From an uncultured Bacteroidales bacterium (GTDB lineage Bacteria; Bacteroidota; Bacteroidia; Bacteroidales; Bacteroidaceae), in assembly GCA_947367415.1 (NCBI GenBank), contig CANBEE010000158.1, positions 1 to 6,421 on the forward strand: a stretch of DNA of 6,421 bases. The letters run 5' to 3'. The position numbers and the translations under genes are program-made. This document shows, piece by piece, positions 1-6,358 of this stretch. Each line of letters starts with the position of its first letter. The stretch's first letter is position 1. The notes beneath the pieces were generated by a model, which saw only the letters and a list, made by a program, of their open reading frames with translations, did no database searches and was not told the DNA's origin.

Positions 1-150
1 TACGACAGTGCCCTGCGCCACTTCCGCGAGGAGATGCACCTCACGCGCGGCCTGTGGGAGGCCATGCGGGCCGTGGGCTATCGCGAGAAGCAGAAACTGC
101 TCACCCGGGCACAAGTGAAAACCATCGTCGAGTTTCTGGGTGAACCGTGA
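1..150 (+). CDS. C-terminal end of a probable DUF4248-family protein (5' end outside window)
   Basis: Frame 1 is open from the first base and ends at TGA 148-150, giving 49 residues that begin YDSALRHF and end TIVEFLGEP. The closing pattern, a basic stretch followed by a short helix and the terminal LGEP, is what I remember from DUF4248, a family of small Bacteroidales proteins of unknown function. Their usual form is an N-terminal 'YxKxELAxLYFP' segment, then a helical pair, then 'F(T/S)xxExxLIVxxLGEP'. Only the second half would be present here. In other genomes such genes often lie near HU-like DNA-binding proteins and amidases, but nothing upstream is visible to test that. G+C is about 63% (94 of 150 bases by hand count), clearly above the following A/T-rich spacer. 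A hairpin at 185-216 probably ends its transcript. That this is coding is fairly sure; the family name rests on memory of the C-terminal motif. Confidence 0.62.
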   Translation, partial: YDSALRHFREEMHLTRGLWEAMRAVGYREKQKLLTRAQVKTIVEFLGEP

Positions 151-184
151 TTACAAATCGTTAGTGTTGTTGTAATATATAGTT

Positions 185-225
185 GGGTGCGCTCTGCTGT
201 GAAGCAGGGCGCATCTCGTTTCTGT
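185..225 (+). terminator. Rho-independent-like terminator between two converging genes
   Basis: Bases 185-198 pair with 203-216 in an unbroken 14-bp stem around a GTGA loop, which as RNA is a GNRA-type tetraloop. Three pairs are G-U when read as plus-strand RNA (185/216, 187/214, 193/208). In a minus-strand transcript these become A-C mismatches and the loop becomes UCAC. The stem is followed on the plus side by a modest T-rich run (CGTTTCTGTT). It therefore fits best as the terminator of the leftward neighbour at 1-150. A weaker second role for tilS, which ends at 238 and reads into it from the other side, is possible. Confidence 0.65.
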
Positions 226-237
226 TAGCTTACAAAG

Positions 238-1599
238 TTACGTTGTCTCCTCAATTTTAGGTTTGCAACATTCAATTATTAGTACTTCGCGCTCATTGCC
301 ATGTAGGCGGAATAGTTCGCTGGTGCGTAACCCTATAGCCCACACAATCCTATCGTCATGACAAAGTACCCACTGTTGCTGTTTCTCCATGCGGCTTAAC
401 TTCAGGTCGGTATAGAGGTCGCTCAGTAGTTTGCTCCCCTTCATGCCAAACGGGTGTATGCGGTCGCCCTCTTGTGGATGGCGTACGATGAGCGGTTGGC
501 TTAACCGTGAGGCGTCAAGTACGCATATGTTGTTGTTGCGTGGCACTTTCCATGTCTCGGTGGGGACGATACGGCTTATTTTTAATGTCGTTCCATCTGG
601 TAGCTTAATAGTACCTTCGCTGGGGAGTGTTGTGTGTGTCGTTACTGAATCTTCTGTCGGATTGTTGCGTAATATGAGGTGCTTGCGGTCGCGAAGCAGG
701 GTGTGGCTGGATGTATGAAACATTCGCCCCGACTCACTGTAGAGTGATTTGAAGATGTCGTTGACCTGGGCACTGTTGAAGCCGTAGGGCTTCAGTATTT
801 CGAAGAGTTGTGCCTTGGGTGCATCAGTGCTTAGCAGCGTGTCGATGCTGATAGTGATTCCGTCTGCTTGGGCGGAAATAATCCGTTTGTTGTTGTCGGC
901 AATTGCTTTATTATATATGGTGGCAGCTTCAGCTAAGTGTGTCGCTGCTTGTGCTATATTCTCGGCTGCATTCGGGTTGATCTCTTGCATTAGTGGCAAC
1001 AGCTTGAGCCGTATCTTGTTGCGTGAATATGCATCGGTGAGGTTGGTGCTGTCGGTCACATAGTCTTGTCCTATATGGGTGAGGTAATTATGTATATCCT
1101 GTTGAGTGAGGCAGAGTAGGGGACGTACAACGTGCCCGTTGCTGACACGCATTCCTGTAAGCCCATTGATTCCTGCTCCACGGATAAGGTTGAGCAGGAG
1201 TGTCTCTACGGCATCGTCCTGATGGTGGGCAACGGCGATGGCGTCGAGGTTTTTGTCCCGACGTATGCGCTCAAACTCCCGATATCGCAGTTCGCGAGCA
1301 GCCATTTCAATAGATAGATGGTGCTCCTTGGCATAGGCTTGCGTGTCGAAATGTGCCACGTCAACACTTATGCCCATTTCTTGGCACAGATTCCTGACAA
1401 ACTGTTCGTCGCGGTCGCTCTCTTCTCCTCTTAAATGGAAATTACAGTGTACGGCATGGCAGTTGAAGCCCAACTTTACGAGTATGAGCAGTAAGGCAAC
1501 CGAATCGGCGCCACCGCTAATCGCTACCAGCACTTGAGCATTGGCTGGCAGCAATTGGTGCTCTTGAATGAAGCTTTCTACACGCTTTTCAATAATCAT
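238..1599 (-). CDS. tilS: tRNA(Ile)-lysidine synthetase TilS
   Basis: This 453-residue cytoplasmic enzyme uses ATP and lysine to convert the wobble C34 of the CAU-anticodon tRNA-Ile to lysidine. That switches the tRNA from methionine to isoleucine decoding, and the enzyme is essential in almost all bacteria. The N-terminal half is an N-type PP-loop ATPase with SGGADS at residues 28-33. The conserved HCNFHLRGEESDRDEQFV block lies at 51-68, EMAARELRYREF at 98-109, and AHHQDDAVETLLLNLIRGAG at 124-143. The tRNA-facing signature D183-STN and R193-N-x-I-R197 is followed by LLP at 200-202. A middle helical linker follows. A TilS C-terminal domain spans about 373-445, beginning near GDRIHPFGMKGSKLLSDL. 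Length and domain order match Bacteroidetes homologues and no key residue is missing. The ATG at 1597-1599 gives the PP-loop its usual distance from the N-terminus. There is no Shine-Dalgarno sequence, as is normal in this phylum. It stands alone, divergent from ppdK. Confidence 0.97.
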   Translation of the reverse strand: MIIEKRVESFIQEHQLLPANAQVLVAISGGADSVALLLILVKLGFNCHAVHCNFHLRGEESDRDEQFVRNLCQEMGISVDVAHFDTQAYAKEHHLSIEMAARELRYREFERIRRDKNLDAIAVAHHQDDAVETLLLNLIRGAGINGLTGMRVSNGHVVRPLLCLTQQDIHNYLTHIGQDYVTDSTNLTDAYSRNKIRLKLLPLMQEINPNAAENIAQAATHLAEAATIYNKAIADNNKRIISAQADGITISIDTLLSTDAPKAQLFEILKPYGFNSAQVNDIFKSLYSESGRMFHTSSHTLLRDRKHLILRNNPTEDSVTTHTTLPSEGTIKLPDGTTLKISRIVPTETWKVPRNNNICVLDASRLSQPLIVRHPQEGDRIHPFGMKGSKLLSDLYTDLKLSRMEKQQQWVLCHDDRIVWAIGLRTSELFRLHGNEREVLIIECCKPKIEETT

Positions 1600-1892
1600 G
1601 GTGTAAAGTTACTCATTATCTTTCGATACTGATTCATCATGTCTGCAATATTTTTTATAAGTTTACTCATTTGAACGGATTTTAAGCAAAAAGCGCGTAG
1701 GGTGATGGCGAATAGTCAATAGAAATGTTGTTTTCGGAATTCTGCGTAATGAGGTTATATTTTTTGCCCCGATAATTTCATCATTTCACAAAAATGCTCT
1801 ATCTTTGCTCTGTTAATAGGCTACGTATACCATGATTTATATATGACTATTACACAACTATCATATTTTACACTTAATAATTAACTAAAATT
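1600..1892. promoter_or_regulatory. Divergent intergenic region between tilS and ppdK
   Basis: This 293-bp A/T-rich stretch has no credible ORF. It carries the ppdK promoter (1776-1807) and the roughly 80-base ppdK leader. The tilS promoter must also lie here, read leftward, but only weak candidates are visible. One is TAACTTTA (complement of 1604-1611), a near match to the -7 box without a -33 partner. The other is TTTG (complement of 1687-1690) with 21 bases to TAAACTTA (complement of 1658-1665). I see no strong hairpin, riboswitch core or repeat in the rest. Confidence 0.6.
1776..1807 (+). promoter_or_regulatory. Bacteroidetes-type promoter of ppdK
   Basis: TATCTTTG at 1800-1807 is an exact match to the Bacteroidetes -7 consensus TAnnTTTG. 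TTTC at 1776-1779, 20 bases upstream, matches three of four bases of the -33 element TTTG. Transcription would begin around 1811-1814, giving a leader of about 80 bases before the ATG at 1893. The leader ends in A/T-rich sequence (ATTAACTAAAATT) without a Shine-Dalgarno motif. The gdhA promoter has the same layout. Confidence 0.7.
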
Positions 1893-4613
1893 ATGAGCGA
1901 AAAAAGAGTTTACTTATTCGGTAACGGTAAGGCCGAAGGTAAGGCAGACATGAAGAATCTGCTCGGTGGTAAAGGTGCCAATCTGGCTGAAATGAACCTG
2001 ATTGGTGTACCCGTGCCTCCCGGTTTCACCATTACCACAGACACTTGTAACGATTACTATCGTTTGGGCAAGGCTGAAGTTGTAGAGTTGTTGAAGGACG
2101 ACGTACATGCTGCTGTAGCACACGTTGAGACCTTGATGAACTCTAAGTTCGGTGATGTAGAGAACCCCTTGTTGGTATCAGTACGTTCTGGTGCTCGCGC
2201 TTCAATGCCCGGTATGATGGATACTATCCTCAACCTCGGTTTGAACGACGAAGTAGTAGAAGGTATGGTACGCAAGACCGGCAATGCACGCTTTGCATGG
2301 GACTCATACCGTCGTTTCGTACAGATGTACGGTGACGTAGTATTGGGCATGAAGCCGGTTAACAAAGAAGATATCGATCCGTTCGAGGCTATCATCGAAG
2401 AGGTGAAGGAAGCTAAGGGCGTGAAGCTCGACAACGAGCTCGAGGTAGAAGACCTCAAGGAGTTGGTTAAGAAGTTCAAGGCTGCCGTTAAGGCTCAGAC
2501 CGGTCAGGACTTCCCCACCGACGCTTACGAGCAGCTCTGGGGCGCTATCTGCGCTGTATTCGACAGCTGGATGAACGAGCGCGCTATCCTCTATCGTAAG
2601 ATGGAAGGCATCCCTGCTGAGTGGGGTACTGCAGTAAACGTACAGGCTATGGTATTCGGTAACATGGGCGACACATCAGCTACTGGTGTATGCTTCTCTC
2701 GTGACGCTGGTAACGGTGAGAACCTCTTCAACGGTGAGTACCTTATCAACGCTCAGGGTGAGGACGTAGTAGCAGGTATCCGCACACCTCAGCAAATCAC
2801 CAAGATCGGTTCACAGCGTTGGGCCGAGCGTGCTAACATCAGCGAGGAAGAGCGCGTAGCTAAGTATCCTTCAATGGAAGAGGCTATGCCCGAGATCTAC
2901 AAGGAGCTCGACGCTCTCCAGAACAAGCTTGAGAACCACTACCGCGACATGCAGGATATGGAGTTCACCGTACAGGAAGGTAAGCTCTGGTTCCTCCAGA
3001 CACGTAACGGTAAGCGTACCGGTTCAGCTATGGTTAAGATCGCTATGGACCTCCTCCACGAAGGTCTTATCGATGAGAAGACAGCTATCAAGCGTTGCGA
3101 GCCCAACAAGCTCGACGAGCTTCTCCACCCCGTATTCGACAAGGCTGCCCTCAAGAGCGCTAAGGTTTTGACACGCGGTCTTCCCGCATCTCCTGGTGCT
3201 GCTACCGGTCAGATTGTATTCTTCGCTGACGACGCTGCTAAGTGGGCCGAGGATGGCAAGAAGGTTATCATGGTTCGTATCGAGACATCTCCCGAAGACC
3301 TCGCTGGTATGGCTGTAGCTCAGGGTATCCTCACCGCTCGTGGTGGTATGACCTCACACGCTGCCGTTGTTGCCCGTGGTATGGGTAAGTGCTGCGTATC
3401 AGGTGCTGGTGCTCTGAATATCGACTACAAGGCTCGCACTGTAGAGGTTGACGGTGTAGTATTGAAGGAGGGTGACTTCATTTCACTCAACGGTACTACC
3501 GGTGAGATCTACAACGGTCAGGTTGAGACTAAGGCAGCTGAGCTCTCTGGCGACTTCGCTGATTTGATGGCTCTTTGCGAGAAATATACAAAGCTCGTTG
3601 TTCGTACCAACGCTGATACTCCCCACGATGCACAGGTTGCTCGCGACTTCGGTGCTGTAGGTATCGGTCTTTGCCGTACAGAGCACATGTTCTTCGAGGC
3701 AGAGAAGATCGTTGCTATGCGTGAGATGATCCTTTCTCAGGATGCTGAAGGCCGCAAGGTTGCTCTCGCTAAGTTGTTGCCCTACCAGAAGGCCGACTTC
3801 TACGGTATCTTCAAGGCAATGGATGGCTGCCCCGTGAACGTACGTCTCCTCGATCCTCCTTTGCACGAGTTCGTACCCCACGATCTTAAGGGTCAGGAAG
3901 AGATGGCTAAGGCTATGGGTGTAACTGTAGAGTACATCAAGCAGCGTGTTGACAGCCTCTGCGAGGCTAACCCGATGCTCGGTCACCGCGGTTGCCGCTT
4001 GGGTAACACCTATCCCGAAATCACTGAGATGCAGACTCGCGCTATCCTTGGTGCAGCTATCCAGTTGAAGAAGGAGGGTCACGATCCCCATCCCGAAATC
4101 ATGGTTCCTCTGACAGGTATCCTCTACGAGTTTGAGGCTCAGGAGAAGGTAATCCGCGAGACTGCTGCTGCTCTCTTTGCTGAGGAAGGCGAGAGCGTAG
4201 AGTTCAAGGTAGGTACTATGATTGAGATTCCTCGTGCTGCTCTTACAGCTAACCGCATCGCAAGCCGCGCCGAGTACTTCTCATTCGGTACCAACGACTT
4301 GACACAGATGACCTTCGGTTACTCACGTGACGATATCGCTTCATTCCTCCCCGTATACTTGGAGAAGAAGATCTTGAAGGTAGACCCCTTCCAGGTACTC
4401 GACCAGAACGGTGTAGGTCAGCTCGTAGAGATGGCTGTAGAGCGCGGTCGCGCTGTACGTCCCGAGCTCAAGTGCGGTATCTGCGGTGAGCACGGTGGTG
4501 AGCCCTCATCAGTTAAGTTCTGCCACAAGGTAGGTCTCAACTATGTATCATGTTCACCCTTCCGCGTTCCTATCGCACGCCTCGCTGCGGCTCAGGCTGC
4601 TGTGGAAGAGTAA
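1893..4613 (+). CDS. ppdK: Pyruvate, phosphate dikinase
   Basis: This 906-residue cytoplasmic enzyme interconverts pyruvate + ATP + phosphate and phosphoenolpyruvate + AMP + pyrophosphate. In anaerobic Bacteroidales it links pyruvate with PEP for glycolysis or gluconeogenesis. The N-terminal ATP-grasp domain (about 1-380) starts with the nucleotide-binding block KNLLGGKGANLAEM (21-34) and includes SVRSGARASMPGMMDTILNL (96-115) and the FLQTRNGKRTG strand (367-377). The central phosphohistidine domain (about 425-540) has GGMTSHAAVVARG at 484-496, with His489 as the phosphorylated residue. Thr487 corresponds to the threonine regulated by the plant PDRP enzyme. The C-terminal PEP/pyruvate TIM barrel (about 560-900) shows GLCRTEHMFF (592-601), RLLDPPLHEF (651-660), NPMLGHRG (693-700), FGTNDLTQM (798-806) and the catalytic-cysteine block CGICGEHGGEP (861-871, probable catalytic Cys864). 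The length matches bacterial homologues and all active-site motifs are intact. The ATG at 1893 gives the standard N-terminus. Codon choice is strongly biased (CGT, GGT, GCT, CTC, GTA), as in highly expressed genes. A terminator follows 31 bases after the stop. Confidence 0.98.
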   Translation: MSEKRVYLFGNGKAEGKADMKNLLGGKGANLAEMNLIGVPVPPGFTITTDTCNDYYRLGKAEVVELLKDDVHAAVAHVETLMNSKFGDVENPLLVSVRSGARASMPGMMDTILNLGLNDEVVEGMVRKTGNARFAWDSYRRFVQMYGDVVLGMKPVNKEDIDPFEAIIEEVKEAKGVKLDNELEVEDLKELVKKFKAAVKAQTGQDFPTDAYEQLWGAICAVFDSWMNERAILYRKMEGIPAEWGTAVNVQAMVFGNMGDTSATGVCFSRDAGNGENLFNGEYLINAQGEDVVAGIRTPQQITKIGSQRWAERANISEEERVAKYPSMEEAMPEIYKELDALQNKLENHYRDMQDMEFTVQEGKLWFLQTRNGKRTGSAMVKIAMDLLHEGLIDEKTAIKRCEPNKLDELLHPVFDKAALKSAKVLTRGLPASPGAATGQIVFFADDAAKWAEDGKKVIMVRIETSPEDLAGMAVAQGILTARGGMTSHAAVVARGMGKCCVSGAGALNIDYKARTVEVDGVVLKEGDFISLNGTTGEIYNGQVETKAAELSGDFADLMALCEKYTKLVVRTNADTPHDAQVARDFGAVGIGLCRTEHMFFEAEKIVAMREMILSQDAEGRKVALAKLLPYQKADFYGIFKAMDGCPVNVRLLDPPLHEFVPHDLKGQEEMAKAMGVTVEYIKQRVDSLCEANPMLGHRGCRLGNTYPEITEMQTRAILGAAIQLKKEGHDPHPEIMVPLTGILYEFEAQEKVIRETAAALFAEEGESVEFKVGTMIEIPRAALTANRIASRAEYFSFGTNDLTQMTFGYSRDDIASFLPVYLEKKILKVDPFQVLDQNGVGQLVEMAVERGRAVRPELKCGICGEHGGEPSSVKFCHKVGLNYVSCSPFRVPIARLAAAQAAVEE

Positions 4614-4644
4614 TCTTGAATATCACAAGATACTGAATAATTTC

Positions 4645-4685
4645 AAGGAGGAGTTGCATTGCAGCTCCTCCTTTATTATATATAG
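4645..4685 (+). terminator. Rho-independent terminator of ppdK
   Basis: Bases 4645-4657 (AAGGAGGAGTTGC) pair with 4661-4673 in a 13-bp stem with a 3-base ATT loop. The single imperfection, 4654/4664, is a U-G pair in plus-strand RNA but an A-C mismatch on the other strand. The stem runs straight into a T-rich tail (TTTATTATATATAG). It starts 31 bases after the ppdK stop, so assignment to ppdK is clear. Confidence 0.88.
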
Positions 4686-4706
4686 TAGTTGTTTCCTCAG
4701 TATATA

Positions 4707-4875
4707 TTATAACGTGAGTTCGATAAAACAAATATTGAAATTTCGCGTGTTTGTCATCCCGAACCTTGTGTGAGGGATCTCTTATATCGCGATTTTATGA
4801 GATTCCTCGTCGCTACGCTCTGTCGGAATGACAGATGTGCGATTTAGTTGAGTTTATATCGAACTCACGTTATAA
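4707..4875. repeat. 169-bp nested inverted-repeat (MITE/REP-like) element
   Basis: The ends are perfect 19-base inverted repeats: TTATAACGTGAGTTCGATA at 4707-4725 and its reverse complement at 4857-4875. Pairing continues inward past a one-base bulge (4726-4729 with 4852-4855). Inside lie further arms: 4743-4757 with 4828-4842; 4759-4762 with 4823-4826; and 4772-4781 (GAGGGATCTC) with 4799-4808. Near the apex is an ATCGCGAT palindrome at 4786-4793. The whole element can thus fold into one long hairpin. The inner parts (GTCATCCCGA...GAGGGATCTC and GAGATTCCTC...TCGGAATGAC) resemble the palindromic TGTCATTCCGA/GAGGAATCTC-type repeats I remember as dispersed in many bacterial genomes. It has no ORF of its own and no clear target-site duplication. 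It lies between the two terminators of converging genes, a common place for such elements to settle. The inverted repeat is certain; the class is inferred. Confidence 0.8.
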
Positions 4876-4885
4876 AGTGGGTATA

Positions 4886-4923
4886 ACAATAAAGATGCGC
4901 GAACCGAATGGCCCGCGCATCTT
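4886..4923 (-). terminator. Rho-independent terminator of gdhA
   Basis: AAGATGCGCG at 4892-4901 pairs perfectly with CGCGCATCTT at 4914-4923 across a 12-base loop that contains a possible 2-bp CC/GG extension. Read on the minus strand the stem is followed by TATTGTTAT, a T-rich tail. It lies 35 bases past the gdhA stop codon (4959-4961), which matches a leftward terminator. The plus-strand side lacks a comparable T-run. Confidence 0.82.
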
Positions 4924-4958
4924 CTATCGTAAGATTTGTCAATTATGTGCTTGTGAAA

Positions 4959-6293
4959 TCAAATCACACCCTGAGCCATCATGGCGTTGGCAACCTTGAT
5001 GAAGCCGGCTACGTTTGCACCCTTCACGTAGTCGATGTAGCCGTCGGGGCGTGTGCCATACTTCACGCACGATGCGTGGATGTTCTGCATGATGCTCTTG
5101 AGCTTCTTGTCCACCTTCTCGGCGCTCCAGCCCAACTTGTAGCTGTTCTGTGTCATCTCAAGTCCTGATACCGATACACCACCGGCATTTGAAGCCTTAC
5201 CGGGTGCATACAGCAGCTTCGCTCCCTGGAAGGTCTCTACGGCCTCGGGTGTAGAGGGCATGTTGGCACCTTCTGATACGGCGATGCAGCCATTGGCTAC
5301 GAGTGCACGTGCATGCTCGCCATTGAGCTCGTTCTGTGTAGCGCAGGGGAGTGCGATGTCGCCCTTCTCATACCAGGGAGCTGCGCCAGCCACATACTTG
5401 CATCCATACTTCTCGGCATACTCCTTGATGCGTCCGCGACGTACGTTCTTCAGTTCCATGATGAAGGCGAGCTTCTCCTCATCGATACCTGCGGGGTCGT
5501 AGATATAGCCGTTCGAATCGCTCATGGTCACGGGCTTGGCACCCAGCTGGATACATTTCTGCACGGTAAACTGAGCTACGTTACCCGAACCGCTGACGAG
5601 GCACACCTTGTCTTTGATGTCGATGCCGCGTGTCTTGAGCATCTCCTGCAGGAAGTAGATGTTACCATATCCGGTAGCTTCGGGGCGAATGAGCGAACCG
5701 CCAAAGTCGAGTCCCTTACCGGTGAGCACACCTTCGAAGTTGCGGGTGAGCTTCTTGTACATACCAAAAAGGTAACCTACCTCACGAGCACCTACACCAA
5801 TGTCACCTGCGGGCACGTCGGTCTCAGCACCGATATTGTGCCACAACTCGGTCATGAAGGCTTGACAGAAGTGCATCACCTCATTGTCGCTCTTACCCTT
5901 GGGATTGAAGTCAGAGCCACCCTTGGCACCACCCATTGGTAGGGTAGTGAGTGCGTTCTTGAAGGTCTGCTCGAATGCGAGGAACTTCAGCGTGCTGAGG
6001 TTTACTGAGGGGTGGAAGCGGAGACCGCCCTTGTACGGACCGATGGCATTAGAGTGCTGCACACGGTAGCCCATATTTGTCTGCACCTTACCTTTGTCGT
6101 CAACCCATGTGACACGGAAAGTCACGATACGGTCGGGCACACAAAGACGCTCTACCAAGTTGGCGGCCTCAAACTCGGGGTGCTTGTTATACTCATCTTC
6201 AATTGTTGACAACACCTCGCCTACGGCCTGGAAATACAGCTCCTCGCCGGGGAAATGCTCTCTAAGTACTGCTAATGTTTCTTGTACTTTCAT
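4959..6293 (-). CDS. gdhA: Glutamate dehydrogenase, NADP-type
   Basis: This 444-residue cytoplasmic enzyme catalyses reductive amination of 2-oxoglutarate with ammonium to glutamate, and the reverse. The N-terminal substrate domain has GPYKGGLRFHPSVN (85-98), Lys112 in EQTFKNAL, PMGGAKGGSDFNPKG (119-133; Lys124 is the probable catalytic lysine) and PAGDIGVGAREVGYLFG (161-177; Asp164 the probable catalytic aspartate). The nucleotide domain starts near 205 and carries the Rossmann turn SGSGNVAQF (234-242). The strand ending in SDSNGYIYD (258-266) has Asp259-Ser260 where, from memory, E. coli NADP-GDH has Asp263-Ser264; Lys282 likewise fits E. coli Lys286. NAD-linked relatives read SGPDGY there. 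Length matches hexameric small GDHs (about 445 residues). The C-terminal block GLEMTQNSYKLGWS (377-390) is intact. The ATG at 6291-6293 is the first methionine after the promoter. It is monocistronic in this window and convergent with ppdK. Assignment to GDH is secure; strict NADP preference is inferred, since some Bacteroides GDHs accept both cofactors. Confidence 0.97.
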   Translation of the reverse strand: MKVQETLAVLREHFPGEELYFQAVGEVLSTIEDEYNKHPEFEAANLVERLCVPDRIVTFRVTWVDDKGKVQTNMGYRVQHSNAIGPYKGGLRFHPSVNLSTLKFLAFEQTFKNALTTLPMGGAKGGSDFNPKGKSDNEVMHFCQAFMTELWHNIGAETDVPAGDIGVGAREVGYLFGMYKKLTRNFEGVLTGKGLDFGGSLIRPEATGYGNIYFLQEMLKTRGIDIKDKVCLVSGSGNVAQFTVQKCIQLGAKPVTMSDSNGYIYDPAGIDEEKLAFIMELKNVRRGRIKEYAEKYGCKYVAGAAPWYEKGDIALPCATQNELNGEHARALVANGCIAVSEGANMPSTPEAVETFQGAKLLYAPGKASNAGGVSVSGLEMTQNSYKLGWSAEKVDKKLKSIMQNIHASCVKYGTRPDGYIDYVKGANVAGFIKVANAMMAQGVI

Positions 6294-6326
6294 ACCTAAT
6301 ACCTATTTGTTATCATTTTTCGGGTG
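6294..6326 (-). promoter_or_regulatory. Short gdhA leader with a tandem 7-base repeat at the start codon
   Basis: The predicted leader is only about 30 bases. Read on the gene's strand it ends TAGGTAT-TAGGTAT-G, an exact tandem pair of seven bases (plus-strand ATACCTA at 6292-6298 and 6299-6305) whose second copy supplies the AT of the ATG. The upstream copy puts an AGG 8 bases before the start codon, at Shine-Dalgarno-like spacing. It is too short to be a confident ribosome binding site in a phylum that seldom uses them. Confidence 0.4.
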
Positions 6327-6358
6327 CAAAGATACATATATTTTGTGATATTATGAAA
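6327..6358 (-). promoter_or_regulatory. Bacteroidetes-type promoter of gdhA
   Basis: On the minus strand TATCTTTG (complement of 6327-6334) is an exact TAnnTTTG -7 box. TTTC (complement of 6355-6358) lies 20 bases upstream as a three-of-four match to the -33 box. Transcription would start near 6321-6324. Boxes and spacing are identical to those before ppdK. Beyond it, 6359-6421 is A/T-rich with no gene that I can support. Confidence 0.7.

Noticed and set aside
1711..1851. Inverted pair AATAGTCA (1711-1718) and TGACTATT (1844-1851) around the ppdK promoter
   Set aside because: Eight bases separated by 125 in A/T-rich sequence is within chance, and neither copy repeats elsewhere in the region.
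1813..1892. Riboswitch or attenuator in the ppdK leader
   Set aside because: No stable stem, T-run terminator or known aptamer core is visible in these roughly 80 A/T-rich bases.
3483..4091. 202-codon open frame on the minus strand inside ppdK
   Set aside because: It lies antisense within a fully conserved gene. Strong codon bias in ppdK keeps the opposite frame free of stops. The translation shows no recognisable motif.
4543..4773. 76-codon plus-strand frame spanning the ppdK end, its terminator and the repeat
   Set aside because: It overlaps the ppdK C-terminus out of frame and runs through a terminator hairpin; the product looks like translated non-coding DNA.
4696..4886. Target-site duplication flanking the 169-bp element
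   Set aside because: The flanks (CTCAGTATATA and AGTGGGTAT) share no clear direct repeat. A TA duplication is possible, but TA is self-complementary and merges with the inverted repeats, so it cannot be shown.
5313..5942. 209-codon open frame on the plus strand inside gdhA
   Set aside because: It is antisense to conserved gdhA codons, with no start context, promoter or recognisable protein family; it is a shadow frame.
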